Source: Sulfuricaulis sp040901545
Lineage (GTDB): Bacteria; Pseudomonadota; Gammaproteobacteria; Acidiferrobacterales; Sulfurifustaceae
DNA length: 64,000 nt
Assembly (NCBI RefSeq): GCF_040901545.1
Contig: NZ_JBBDYL010000045.1
Location: 124,001-188,000, forward strand
Direction of reading: 5' to 3'
The notes beneath the pieces were generated by a model that was not told the origin of the DNA, did no database searches, and saw only the letters and a list, made by a program, of their open reading frames with translations. Both the position numbers and the translations under genes were made by a program. Positions 25,885 to 34,969 of this stretch are shown in pieces; position 1 is the stretch's first letter; every line of letters begins with the position of its first letter.

Positions 25885-26985
25885 ATGCAAATAACACTTA
25901 CACGTGAAGAATTGCTTAAACCACTAGGATATGTCGTGGGTGTTGTAGAACGCCGGCAAACACTTCCGATCCTTTCCTATGTGTTGATGCGAATTCAGGA
26001 CGATGAGCTCACTCTGACTGGTACGGATTTGGAGATTGAAATTATTGCTAAAGTAAAGGATGCGAGTGGCGGCAACTTTGAAATGACTTTGCCCGCACGC
26101 AAGCTTTTTGACATTTGCCGTTCGCTACCAATTGAAGCAGAAATCGTAATCAAGAAAGAAGGCGAGCGGACAACCGTCAAATCAGGAAAAAGCCGGTTCA
26201 CTTTGGCAACCGCTGCCGTAACGGATTTCCCGTATATTCAAGCATTACCGTGGGAGCAAGCGCTTACTCTCTCTCAAGGAAAAATACGCACCTTGCTCGA
26301 ACAAACTCACTTTTGCATGGCACAGCAAGATGTGCGGTATTACCTTAACGGGCTCTTGCTGGAATTGGTTTCCAAAAAGTTGCGTGCCGTTGCTACCGAC
26401 GGTCACAGAATGGCAATTAGTGAAATAGTTTTGGATTCAACTCCTAAAAGCGAGAAGCAAGTCATCATTCCACGCAAAGGAATACAGGAGATTCTAAGAT
26501 TACTTGAAGACTCCGATGAACCTATTCAGCTACAAATTGGCGTGAACCATATCAGGGCAAAGACAACGAATTTCACATTTACTTCGAAGCTTATTGACGG
26601 TCGATATCCCGATTATACGAAAGTGGTTCCCCAAACTGAACTGAAGAAACTAACGTTGACACGTGAGTCGTTCCGCGAAACGCTTGGGCGTGTTGCAATC
26701 CTTTCCAGCGATAAATACCGTAGCGTGAGAATAAGTCTTAAAAATAAGCTTATGCAAGTTACCGCCCACAACCCAGAACAGGAAGAAGCGCAAGAAGAAG
26801 TCATAACCGATTACACGGGAGAAGAACTGGAGATAGGATTTAACGTTAATTACATGATGGATGCTATTTCAGCGTTAAAAAGCGAATCCATAAACTTCGG
26901 CCTAAACGATCCCAACAGCAGTTGTACCCTTTCATCGCCCGACACGCCGTACCCACAATACGTTATAATGCCCATGCGACTCTAG
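25885..26985 (+). CDS. dnaN: DNA polymerase III beta sliding clamp
   Basis: DnaN is the ring clamp that tethers Pol III to DNA. The 366-residue protein (same as E. coli) has three repeated clamp domains; the start MQITLTREELLKPLGYVVGVVERRQTLPIL and the end YPQYVIMPMRL are both typical, and MPMRL lines the protein-binding pocket. The coding sequence is visibly more AT-rich than the operons on either side. gyrB follows after 90 bases with no recF. Confidence 0.98.
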   Translation: MQITLTREELLKPLGYVVGVVERRQTLPILSYVLMRIQDDELTLTGTDLEIEIIAKVKDASGGNFEMTLPARKLFDICRSLPIEAEIVIKKEGERTTVKSGKSRFTLATAAVTDFPYIQALPWEQALTLSQGKIRTLLEQTHFCMAQQDVRYYLNGLLLELVSKKLRAVATDGHRMAISEIVLDSTPKSEKQVIIPRKGIQEILRLLEDSDEPIQLQIGVNHIRAKTTNFTFTSKLIDGRYPDYTKVVPQTELKKLTLTRESFRETLGRVAILSSDKYRSVRISLKNKLMQVTAHNPEQEEAQEEVITDYTGEELEIGFNVNYMMDAISALKSESINFGLNDPNSSCTLSSPDTPYPQYVIMPMRL

Positions 26986-27001
26986 ACAGGGCCGGATGTA
27001 T

Positions 27002-27017
27002 TGTTTCACGTGGAACA
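27002..27017. promoter_or_regulatory. parS site 1
   Basis: TGTTTCACGTGGAACA, a 16-base palindrome matching the bacterial parS consensus (TGTTNCACGTGNAACA), with a single asymmetric T/G position. It lies between dnaN and gyrB, about 2.7 kb from dnaA, and would load the ParB encoded at 10064-10918. Confidence 0.9.
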
Positions 27018-27042
27018 TCCCAGTCGTCCTAAACTCTTTCAG

Positions 27043-27058
27043 CGTTCCACGTGGAACG
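27043..27058. promoter_or_regulatory. parS site 2
   Basis: CGTTCCACGTGGAACG, a perfect 16-base palindrome with the parS core GTTCCACGTGGAAC; only the outermost bases differ from consensus and they remain complementary. Its centre is 41 bases from that of site 1, about four helical turns. Confidence 0.88.
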
Positions 27059-27075
27059 CAACGAAACAACCATCC

Positions 27076-29511
27076 ATGACACAAGCAAAAAAAAGGGGCG
27101 CTCCTGTATCAACATATGACTCACGCAGCATCCAAGTACTCAAAGGCTTGGACGCGGTGCGCAAGCGGCCTGGTATGTATATCGGTGATACTAATGACGG
27201 TACTGGCCTGCATCATATGGTTTTTGAAGCTGTTGATAACTCAATCGATGAAGCGCTTGCCGGCCACTGTAACCAGATCCAGGTCACCATCCATGCAAAT
27301 GAGTCCATTACCGTTTCAGATAATGGCCGCGGCATACCCACTGAGATAATCCCTGAAGAAGGCCGTTCCGCTGCGGAAGTAGTTATGACGGTACTGCATG
27401 CCGGTGGAAAGTTTGACCAGAATTCGTACAAGATTTCTGGCGGACTCCATGGTGTGGGTATCTCTGTGGTTAACGCGCTTTCAGAGACACTTGAGCTGAC
27501 CATTCGTCGTGGCGGCAAGGTACATCACCAGAAGTACCGCTTGGGGGAACCTCAAACCCCTCTCAAGGTAATTGGTGAGAGTAGTGAAACAGGCACGGAT
27601 GTCAGATTTAAACCCAGCACCAAGATTTTTTCCAATACGCAGTACAACTATGATGTTCTAGCAAAACGCTTACGCGAGCTTTCTTATTTAAATTCCGGGG
27701 TACGGATCTCACTCATCGATGAGCGAGTTGGGAAAGAAGATATTTTCGAATACAAAGGCGGTATCGCAGCGTTCGTTAAGCATTTAAACCGCAATAAGAC
27801 CCCGCTGCACGCCAAGCCTATTCAAATTACGGCAGAACGCGACCGGATCATGGTTGATCTATGTATGCAGTGGAACGATTCTTACCAGGAAAACATTTTT
27901 TGTTTTACCAACAATATTCCACAGCGCGACGGCGGTACCCACTTGGCCGGTCTGCGCGCGGCCATGACACGCACCCTTAACCAGTACATTGAGAAGACCG
28001 GACTGGCGAAAAAAGAGAAAGTCGAAATCAGCGGTGACGATGCCCGTGAGGGCCTGATCGCTGTGCTCTCCGTCAAGGCACCCGATCCTAAGTTTTCCTC
28101 GCAAACCAAAGACAAGTTGGTTTCGTCCGAGGTGAAAGGGGTGGTTGAGTCAGTGGTAAACGAAAAGCTCTCGGAATTTCTGGAAGAGAACCCGGTTGAC
28201 GCCAAAGGGATAGCGATCAAAATCGTTGAAGCGGCACGTGCACGCGAAGCCGCCCGCAAGGCACGCGAGATGACACGGCGCAAGGGCATCATGGATGTCG
28301 CCGGGCTTCCCGGCAAGTTGGCGGATTGTCAGGAACGCGATCCGTCCAAATGTGAACTTTACCTGGTAGAGGGTGATTCCGCCGGCGGTTCGGCGAAGCA
28401 GGCCAGGGATCGGAAATTCCAAGCAGTGCTGCCGCTCAAAGGCAAGATTTTGAATGTTGAACGTGCACGATTTGACAAGATGCTCACTTCGGTGGAAGTC
28501 ATGACTTTGATAACCGCGCTGGGCACGGGTATTGGTAATAATGACTTTGACATCAATAAGTTACGTTACCATCGTGTGATTCTCATGACGGATGCCGATG
28601 TGGACGGCTCACACATCCGGACCTTACTGCTGACATTTTTTTACCGGCAGATGGGCGAGCTGATCAGTCGCGGCAATGTGTATATCGCCCAGCCGCCGCT
28701 GTTCAAAATCAAGCAAGGTAAACAGGAGCGCTATCTTAAAGATGAAACCGAGCTGCAGGATTATCTGCTCGATACGGCCCTGTCTGAAGCGGCACTCCAC
28801 ACAGCCGGAAGCCAGACGTTGAAGGGGGCGGAATTAGCCAATCTTTGTCGAAGCTTCCTGGCTGTGGAACAAACCATCAAACGTCTCGCGCGACGCTACG
28901 ACACCGAAGCGCTACGAAAGTTAATCTACATGCCGCGAATCACGCCGGTCCTGTTAAAAGATAAACGACAGGCCGGTCATGTTGTGGAAGATCTCAAAGG
29001 CCGTCTGGCTAGCGACACCAATCACGGCAGCCGCTATGAAGCAACGCTTGGCATTGACACGCGCAATAATCTGCATGAAATAGTGGTAACGCGCCATGAA
29101 CACGGCACCGCCACCCGTACCAAGATTGATGCTGAATTTATCTCATCCGGCGAATACGCCTCGCTGCGCGCCTTGGGAGAACGCCTGGAAAAGTATTTTG
29201 CATCCGAGGCAACCATTGAGCGATCGGACAAATCTCAAAAAGTCGCCAGCATCGACGCTATGCTTGAGTGGCTCATGACGGAAGCTCGCCGCGGACAAAC
29301 GATTCAACGCTATAAAGGGTTGGGTGAGATGAATCCAGCGCAGTTGTGGGAAACCACCATGGACCCGAAAACCCGTCGATTATTGAAAGTCAGCGTAGAT
29401 GATGTGGTCGCCGCGGAAGAAGTATTCACCACACTGATGGGCGATCAGGTTGAACCGCGCCGCGAGTTCATCGAAAAAAATGCGCTCTCCGTTTCAAACC
29501 TCGATATCTAA
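27076..29511 (+). CDS. gyrB: DNA gyrase subunit B
   Basis: GyrB supplies the ATPase and part of the cleavage core of gyrase, which introduces negative supercoils. I start at the ATG encoding MTQAKKRGAPVSTYDSRSIQ (811 residues); the open frame continues 25 codons upstream but that part is the two parS sites read as protein. The GHKL ATPase motifs (VDNSIDEALAGHC, GRGIPTE, GGLHGVGISVVNALS) are present, as are the TOPRIM motifs EGDSAGGSAKQ and DADVDGSHIRTL and the C-terminal QRYKGLGEMNPAQLWETTMDP. Confidence 0.97.
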   Translation: MTQAKKRGAPVSTYDSRSIQVLKGLDAVRKRPGMYIGDTNDGTGLHHMVFEAVDNSIDEALAGHCNQIQVTIHANESITVSDNGRGIPTEIIPEEGRSAAEVVMTVLHAGGKFDQNSYKISGGLHGVGISVVNALSETLELTIRRGGKVHHQKYRLGEPQTPLKVIGESSETGTDVRFKPSTKIFSNTQYNYDVLAKRLRELSYLNSGVRISLIDERVGKEDIFEYKGGIAAFVKHLNRNKTPLHAKPIQITAERDRIMVDLCMQWNDSYQENIFCFTNNIPQRDGGTHLAGLRAAMTRTLNQYIEKTGLAKKEKVEISGDDAREGLIAVLSVKAPDPKFSSQTKDKLVSSEVKGVVESVVNEKLSEFLEENPVDAKGIAIKIVEAARAREAARKAREMTRRKGIMDVAGLPGKLADCQERDPSKCELYLVEGDSAGGSAKQARDRKFQAVLPLKGKILNVERARFDKMLTSVEVMTLITALGTGIGNNDFDINKLRYHRVILMTDADVDGSHIRTLLLTFFYRQMGELISRGNVYIAQPPLFKIKQGKQERYLKDETELQDYLLDTALSEAALHTAGSQTLKGAELANLCRSFLAVEQTIKRLARRYDTEALRKLIYMPRITPVLLKDKRQAGHVVEDLKGRLASDTNHGSRYEATLGIDTRNNLHEIVVTRHEHGTATRTKIDAEFISSGEYASLRALGERLEKYFASEATIERSDKSQKVASIDAMLEWLMTEARRGQTIQRYKGLGEMNPAQLWETTMDPKTRRLLKVSVDDVVAAEEVFTTLMGDQVEPRREFIEKNALSVSNLDI

Positions 29512-29617
29512 AAATACCTTCAATGCCATATCTGGCACACACTAGTACTGCCTCTCCGGGACCAGTAAACAGAGTGCTTGTTACTTGCACATATAATATA
29601 TATGGTTATTATGGGTT

Positions 29618-29632
29618 GGCCTTGTTGAGGCC
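29618..29632. terminator. Hairpin between convergent gyrB and apaG
   Basis: GGCCT, loop TGTTG, AGGCC, in the 124-base gap between the ends of gyrB and apaG. No clear T-run follows, so intrinsic termination is uncertain. The rest of the gap is AT-rich (runs of TATAATATATAT) with no gene. Confidence 0.35.
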
Positions 29633-29635
29633 TAG

Positions 29636-30019
29636 CTAGTGAAGTGTGCGTGGAATGCTGAGAGTAAACGAGGGTATTTCTGCGTCGAATGAGGTGCCAT
29701 CGTCTGCAATCATCTGGTAACTACCCTTCATCGTGCCGACTGGCGTTTCGAGGATCGTGCCGCTTGTGTACTGAAAACTTGTCCCGGGTAATAGATAGGG
29801 TTGTTCGCCAACCACACCTTCGCCTTGAACCTCCCGGATTCGGTCGTTGGCGTCGGTAATTATCCAGTGCCGCGTCATAAGCCGGACCGGAACCAGACCG
29901 CTGTTCGTGATCGTGATGGTATACGCGAAGACGTACCGGTCCTCTTCGGGCGCTGATTGACCCGGGAGATAAATCGTCCGCACGTCAATCTGTATCTGAT
30001 GTTTTTCGTTGGTCGACAT
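29636..30019 (-). CDS. apaG: ApaG protein
   Basis: ApaG is a small fibronectin-III-like protein (127 residues) often encoded with ApaH; its role is unclear. The family core RYVFAYTITITNSGLVPVRL, RHWIITDANDRIREVQGEGVVGEQP and GTMKGSYQMIADDG is intact. I choose the ATG giving MSTNEKHQIQIDV; eight more codons upstream are open but atypical. It is the last gene of a leftward pip-apaH-DUF2784-apaG group. Confidence 0.96.
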   Translation of the reverse strand: MSTNEKHQIQIDVRTIYLPGQSAPEEDRYVFAYTITITNSGLVPVRLMTRHWIITDANDRIREVQGEGVVGEQPYLLPGTSFQYTSGTILETPVGTMKGSYQMIADDGTSFDAEIPSFTLSIPRTLH

Positions 30020-30076
30020 ATTTCGTTTACCCTGCACAACCACGTCTATTTTGCATCAGTTTAAGACTTATGGGTA

Positions 30077-30484
30077 TTACCGGGGTTTCCATCTCGGGGG
30101 ATGAAACACCCACATTACGATAACGAATGCGAAGAAAACAGAATAAATGATAGTGAATACCCACTCTGGAGCCGAATAGAAAATCAGGCGATCCAACCAG
30201 TGTCCGATAAAGCTCTGTTCATATACCCCGGTACCCACTTCGGCGCGCAAGCGATTTTCAAGAACCGTCAGCGGACAAGCCAATCCGACCCAGGCTTCGA
30301 GCAGCACAAAACCGATTGCTCCCAGATGCAGCAGTCGGAAGATGAATTGGCGTGTCCAAAACCATCCGAGCGCCCAGCCTGTCATAATCAGTATCTGGCC
30401 GGCAACGACAAACAACACATACGCAGCATGTACCACGAGTACCACGGCGGCAAACAGATGCAGCGTGTCCGGCTCTAGTGTCAT
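30077..30484 (-). CDS. DUF2784 membrane protein
   Basis: The 135-residue protein has three or four hydrophobic helices (LHLFAAVVLVVHAAYVLFVVAGQ, LLHLGAIGFVLLEAWVGL, WVFTIIYSVFFAFVIVMWVFHPP) and the CPLTVLENRLR segment typical of DUF2784, a family of unknown function. The ATG at 30484 overlaps the apaH stop by four bases, which supports this start over one six codons upstream. Confidence 0.85.
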   Translation of the reverse strand: MTLEPDTLHLFAAVVLVVHAAYVLFVVAGQILIMTGWALGWFWTRQFIFRLLHLGAIGFVLLEAWVGLACPLTVLENRLRAEVGTGVYEQSFIGHWLDRLIFYSAPEWVFTIIYSVFFAFVIVMWVFHPPRWKPR

Positions 30485-31314
30485 GAAAGCGGCGTCAGAC
30501 AAGACGGGCAGGGCACGCTGAAAAATTTGACGGGATCATTGTCCAACCGTACCGCCGAGAGCGATTTTCCCCAGAGGCAGCCGCTATCCAGCCCGATCAC
30601 CCCGTCCCCTTGCCACAACCCCAACGCGGACCAATGACCAAAGACAATCCGCAGGTCTTGGCTGCGACGCCCGGGGACCTGAAACCACGGCATCAGATCC
30701 GGTGGCTGGCTGCCGGGGGGACCTTTCGGTCGCAAATCCATGTTCCCCTCCAGGTCGCAGTAACGCAGACGCGTGAAGGCATTGACGATCACGCGCAGCC
30801 GATCAGCGCCGCGCAAATTTTCATTCCAGTGATCAGGAAGATCGCCATACATGTGATGAAAAAAATCCATCATCAAGTCGCCGCGCAACAAATCCTGTAC
30901 TTCTTGGGCCAGGCGCTTGGCATCGGTGAGCGTCCAGGCGGGGAGCAGACCGGCATGGATCAGCGTGTAACCAAGCCGGTCATCGTGATGCAACAAAGGA
31001 CGGCGGCGCAACCACTGAAGCAGCTCGTCCTTGTCGGGCGCAGCCAAAATTTTTTCCAGGGCGTCCCGTTTTTTTGGTTTCGCGGCGCCTGCAGCCATCG
31101 CCAGCAAATGCAAATCATGGTTGCCTAACACGCAAATAGCGCGATCACTCAGCGCTTTGACATACCGAAGCACTTCCAGTGATTGCGGTCCACGGTTTAC
31201 CAGATCCCCGGTAAACCACAGCGAATCTCGCGTCGGGTCGAAACGGATCTCGGTCAGCAACGCCCGCAGGGGCTGATAACAGCCCTGCACATCACCAATC
31301 GCATAGACAGGCAT
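30481..31314 (-). CDS. apaH: Bis(5'-nucleosyl)-tetraphosphatase, symmetrical
   Basis: ApaH hydrolyses Ap4A to two ADP and also removes Np4 caps from RNA. The 277-residue protein has the metallophosphatase motifs GDVQGC, GDLVNRGP and GNHDLHL near the N-terminus and FGHWSALG near residue 235. The start MPVYAIGDVQGCYQ is standard. It overlaps the stop of the peptidase gene by one base. Confidence 0.97.
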   Translation of the reverse strand: MPVYAIGDVQGCYQPLRALLTEIRFDPTRDSLWFTGDLVNRGPQSLEVLRYVKALSDRAICVLGNHDLHLLAMAAGAAKPKKRDALEKILAAPDKDELLQWLRRRPLLHHDDRLGYTLIHAGLLPAWTLTDAKRLAQEVQDLLRGDLMMDFFHHMYGDLPDHWNENLRGADRLRVIVNAFTRLRYCDLEGNMDLRPKGPPGSQPPDLMPWFQVPGRRSQDLRIVFGHWSALGLWQGDGVIGLDSGCLWGKSLSAVRLDNDPVKFFSVPCPSCLTPLS

Positions 31315-32276
31315 TAGGATACCTGGGGCCCAAGTTGATCCGCCATTTTTGTCGTAGCCCTGACCAAGGCATTGATAATTCCCGGTTCCACGGCGGCATG
31401 ACCGGCGTCTCGAATGATCTCAAGGGTCGCCTCCGGCCACGCCTGCGCAAGTTCCCAGGCACTCTGAATCGGACAAACGGTGTCATGACGCCCGTGTACG
31501 ATCGTGCCGGGAATTCCACTAAGACGATGCGCGTTGCGCAGAATCTGATCGGTTTCCAGAAAACTACGGTTAACAAAATAATGCGCCTCGATCCGCGCCA
31601 GGGATAATGCCGTGTGCGGCGAGCCGAAAAAATCGACCACGTGTTTGTTGGGCAACAATGTTGCCGTTCGTCCTTCCCACAAAGACCAGGCTTTGGCACA
31701 CGCCATGCGCGCAATTTCATCCTCTCCAGTCAGTCGACGGTAATAGGCTGCCAGGAGATTATGACGTTCATGTTCCGGTATCGGCGCGATAAAATCCTGC
31801 CAGTAATCCGGAAATAAACGGTTTGCGCCCTCCTGGTAAAACCAGTGAATCTCCCACGGCCGACACAGAAAAATCCCGCGTAAAATGAGGCCCAACACGC
31901 GATCCGAATGAGTCTCCGCGTAGACCAATGCCAGGGTTGAACCCCAGGATCCCCCGAATAACACCCAGCGGTTAATGCCCAGAAGTTCGCGAATTTTTTC
32001 GATGTCTTCCGTGAGGTGCGGCGTCGTGTTGCGTTCGAGACAGGCATGAGGAGTGGATTGTCCCGCGCCGCGCTGATCATACAATACGATGCGATAGACG
32101 TTGGGATCAAAGAACCGGCGGTGATATCCCTCGCACCCGGCGCCGGGACCGCCGTGCAGGAAAAGCACGGGCAACCCTTTTTCATTTCCGCATTCCTCGA
32201 CATAAAGTTCGTGCAGGGAGTCAACCTTTATCCGGTGCATGGCATAAGGTTTGATGCTCGGAAAGAGTTTAAGCAC
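31314..32276 (-). CDS. pip: Proline iminopeptidase
   Basis: This alpha/beta hydrolase (S33 family) releases N-terminal proline from peptides in the cytoplasm. The 320-residue protein has the oxyanion segment HGGPGAG, the nucleophile elbow GGSWGS, the acid in GRHDTVCP and His in DAGHAAVEP. The start MLKLFPSIKPYAMHRIKVD fits the family. About 200 bases upstream hold no gene. Confidence 0.94.
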   Translation of the reverse strand: MLKLFPSIKPYAMHRIKVDSLHELYVEECGNEKGLPVLFLHGGPGAGCEGYHRRFFDPNVYRIVLYDQRGAGQSTPHACLERNTTPHLTEDIEKIRELLGINRWVLFGGSWGSTLALVYAETHSDRVLGLILRGIFLCRPWEIHWFYQEGANRLFPDYWQDFIAPIPEHERHNLLAAYYRRLTGEDEIARMACAKAWSLWEGRTATLLPNKHVVDFFGSPHTALSLARIEAHYFVNRSFLETDQILRNAHRLSGIPGTIVHGRHDTVCPIQSAWELAQAWPEATLEIIRDAGHAAVEPGIINALVRATTKMADQLGPQVS

Positions 32277-32481
32277 GATCGCAACTCAAAAGCGGTTCTG
32301 CGCTGATAGCAGAAGACGGAAATGTTTGCGCCGCGCGCCGCTTTGATACCGTCCACGACAAACCGCGGGATGACTCGCGGAAATCAGGGTCCGGCGGGGC
32401 ATGAAACGGTTTGCTGTCTTGAAGTTCTGATGCGGCACGTTTCTGATCTCAAACCGGGACCCTACACATGATTGCCGCAGG

Positions 32482-33327
32482 TCAAAGGCCAAGTCGTTCC
32501 CAAACGGTGCACGTGGGGCCGGCGCGGTTCAGGGTGTAGAAATGCAATCCCGGGGCGCCCCCGTCCAGCAGCTTGTCGCACAGGTCCGTGGTGACATCGA
32601 GTCCGAAGGCGCGAATCGAGTCGAGATCATTCCCGTACCCTTCGAGCCGCTTGCGTATCCAGCGGGGGATTTCAGCGCCGCACGTATCGGAAAACCTGGC
32701 GAGTTGCTTGAAATTCGTGATCGGCATGATGCCCGGCACAATCGGGACATCAACCCTCATGGCTTCGCATTCATCCACGAAACGCCAATAGGCATCGATA
32801 TTGAAAAAATACTGGGTAATGGCCGAATTGGCCCCGGCCTTGACCTTGGTCACGAAGGCGCGGATGTCGGCCTCGGGGCATGGCGCTTCGGGGTGGAATT
32901 CCGGATAGGCGGCAACATCGATGATGAATTCATCCCCGGTAGCGTCACGGATGAAGGCCACCAAGTCGCTGGCATAGCGGAAATCCCCAGTCTGTGGCGC
33001 GTTCTTCGGGAGGTCGCCGCGCAAAGCCACCAGGTGACGGATACCCAACTGCCGGTAGGCATCGAGCAAGGCGCGAACCTCCGGGCGCGTGGTTCCCATG
33101 CAGGAGATATGCGGAGCGGCATTTTGTTTTAAAGCCAGAATCTGCTTCACCGTTTCGTAGGTGCCTTCGCGCGTGCTGCCGCCAGCCCCGAAGGTTACGG
33201 ATAAAAATTTCGGCTTGAGCTGGGCGAGTTGGTTTATCGTTTCGCGCAGACTTAACTGTGCCTCCGGAGTTCGCGGTGGAAAAAATTCGAAACTGAAAGT
33301 GCGCGGGTATTTTTTTTGCGAGTCCAT
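32482..33327 (-). CDS. metF: 5,10-methylenetetrahydrofolate reductase
   Basis: MetF reduces methylene-THF to methyl-THF, the methyl donor for homocysteine. The 281-residue protein starts MDSQKKYPRTFSFEFFPPRTPEAQ, with the catalytic Glu in SFEFFPP, and has LVALRGDLP and the flavin-contacting SAITQYFFN segment. It is the third gene of metK-ahcY-metF, 80 bases after ahcY, so it should share riboswitch control. Confidence 0.97.
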   Translation of the reverse strand: MDSQKKYPRTFSFEFFPPRTPEAQLSLRETINQLAQLKPKFLSVTFGAGGSTREGTYETVKQILALKQNAAPHISCMGTTRPEVRALLDAYRQLGIRHLVALRGDLPKNAPQTGDFRYASDLVAFIRDATGDEFIIDVAAYPEFHPEAPCPEADIRAFVTKVKAGANSAITQYFFNIDAYWRFVDECEAMRVDVPIVPGIMPITNFKQLARFSDTCGAEIPRWIRKRLEGYGNDLDSIRAFGLDVTTDLCDKLLDGGAPGLHFYTLNRAGPTCTVWERLGL

Positions 33328-33407
33328 GGCGTTAACGGGCGATTCCGTACTCAGCCCGGTTCAGGCACCTTGTACGAGCGTGCGTTGCGGTGCACCACGC
33401 TTTCGTA

Positions 33408-34832
33408 TCAGTAACGGTAGTGATCCGGTTTGTAGGGCCCGTCCACCGACACATTGATGTATTGGGCCTGTTCCGTGGTCAGGCCTGTGAGCTTGGCCCC
33501 GATTTTCATCAGGTGCAGGCGCGCGACTTTTTCATCCAGTTTTTTAGGCAGTACGTAGACCTGATTCTTGTAGTTCTGGTAATGGCTATAGAGCTCGATC
33601 TGCGCGATGACCTGATTACTGAACGAGGCCGACATTACGAACGACGGATGTCCCGTGGCACAGCCCAGGTTCACGAGACGACCCTTGGCCAGCACGATGA
33701 TCTTTTTCCCGTCGGGAAAGATGACGTGATCCACTTGCGGCTTGACCTCTTCCCAGCGGTAGTTTTTTTCCAGCGATGCCACGTCTATTTCCGAATCGAA
33801 GTGGCCGATATTGCACACGATGGCCTCGTGCTTCATGGCTTTCATGTGGCTGTGGTTGATGACGTGCACGTTGCCGGTGGCGGTGACGAAGATGTCGCCC
33901 TTGTCCGCCACTTCGTCCATAGTGACCACGCGATAGCCTTCCATGGCTGCCTGCAACGCATTGATGGGGTCGATTTCGGTGATCCATACGGTCGCGCCCA
34001 AGCCGCGGAACGCCTGGGCACAACCCTTGCCGACGTCGCCGTAGCCGAGCACCACGCAGATCTTGCCGGCGATCATCACGTCGGTGGCACGCTTGATGCC
34101 GTCGATGAGTGACTCGCGGCAGCCGTAAAGATTGTCGAATTTGGATTTGGTGACCGAGTCATTGACATTCATCGCCGGGAACATCAGCTCGCCGCGTTCC
34201 TGCATCTGGTACAAGCGGTGCACGCCGGTCGTCGTTTCTTCGGTCACGCCGCGTAGGCCCGACGCGACCTCGGTCCACTTCTTCGGGTTGGCGGCGAGAC
34301 TCTGCTTGAGCAGCGCCAGGAACACCTTCCATTCCTCGTTCGCGTTCTGCTCGGGATTCGGCACTTTACCGGATTTCTCGAATTCCACGCCCTTGTGCAC
34401 CAGCATGGTGGCGTCGCCGCCGTCGTCGAGGATCATGTTCGGCCCTTTGCCGCCCGGCCAGGTGAGCGCCTGCTCGGTGCACCACCAGTATTCCTCGAGC
34501 GTCTCGCCCTTCCACGCGAATACCGGGGTGCCGGCGGCGGCGATCGCCGCCGCGGCGTGATCCTGGGTGGAGTAAATGTTGCACGACGCCCAGCGCACTT
34601 CGGCCCCAAGCGCCACGAGAGTCTCGATCAGCACCGCGGTCTGGATGGTCATGTGCAGCGAGCCGGAGACGCGCGCGCCTTTGAGCGGTTTCTGCGCGCC
34701 GAACTCCGCGCGCAAGGCCATGAGACCCGGCATCTCGGTCTCGGCGATCTGGATTTCCTTGCGGCCCCAGTCGGCGAGCTTGATGTCCGCGACCTTGTAA
34801 TCGGTGAACTTCGGATTGACGACAGCGTTCAT
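33408..34832 (-). CDS. ahcY: S-adenosylhomocysteine hydrolase
   Basis: AhcY splits S-adenosylhomocysteine into adenosine and homocysteine, relieving product inhibition of methyltransferases. The 474-residue enzyme uses bound NAD+; the dinucleotide site is GKICVVLGYGDVGKGCAQA, and SGSLHMTIQTAVLIETL, NVNDSVTKSKFDNLYG and the C-terminal KPDHYRY are signatures. Length includes the proteobacterial insert. An SAH riboswitch lies directly upstream, and a GGAG site sits nine bases before the ATG. Confidence 0.98.
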   Translation of the reverse strand: MNAVVNPKFTDYKVADIKLADWGRKEIQIAETEMPGLMALRAEFGAQKPLKGARVSGSLHMTIQTAVLIETLVALGAEVRWASCNIYSTQDHAAAAIAAAGTPVFAWKGETLEEYWWCTEQALTWPGGKGPNMILDDGGDATMLVHKGVEFEKSGKVPNPEQNANEEWKVFLALLKQSLAANPKKWTEVASGLRGVTEETTTGVHRLYQMQERGELMFPAMNVNDSVTKSKFDNLYGCRESLIDGIKRATDVMIAGKICVVLGYGDVGKGCAQAFRGLGATVWITEIDPINALQAAMEGYRVVTMDEVADKGDIFVTATGNVHVINHSHMKAMKHEAIVCNIGHFDSEIDVASLEKNYRWEEVKPQVDHVIFPDGKKIIVLAKGRLVNLGCATGHPSFVMSASFSNQVIAQIELYSHYQNYKNQVYVLPKKLDEKVARLHLMKIGAKLTGLTTEQAQYINVSVDGPYKPDHYRY

Positions 34833-34874
34833 GATGCTAGCTCCGTGAATTGAGCGAGCGCCGTTGTTTTAACC

Positions 34875-34943
34875 GGCGTTCTCTCCGAGCCTGGCCCCAG
34901 CGAAAAGCTTTGGGGGTTGCAACGCTCCTCGGAGAGCAACGCC
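34875..34943 (-). ncRNA. S-adenosylhomocysteine (SAH) riboswitch
   Basis: On the minus strand the leader of ahcY contains the conserved core GAGGAGCGTTGCAAC, a variable hairpin (CCCC ... GGGG), and CCAGGCTCGG. An outer stem forms between GGCGTT-G-CTCTCCGAG (34943 downward) and CTCGGAGAGAACGCC (ending 34875), broken only by one bulged G. This is the consensus of the SAH riboswitch (pseudoknotted aptamer) known upstream of ahcY in proteobacteria, where SAH turns expression on. It lies in the metK-ahcY gap, so it controls ahcY-metF separately from metK. Confidence 0.93.
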
Positions 34944-34969
34944 TCACCGTCATGGCGACATGTGAAATA

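Noticed and set aside
27001..27075. N-terminal extension of gyrB starting at TTG 27001
   Set aside because: The 25 extra codons are the two parS palindromes; the conserved GyrB start is at 27076.
32277..32481. Possible small gene between metF and the peptidase
   Set aside because: A 68-codon frame exists but it has no ribosome site and no recognisable sequence; I see nothing functional in this gap.
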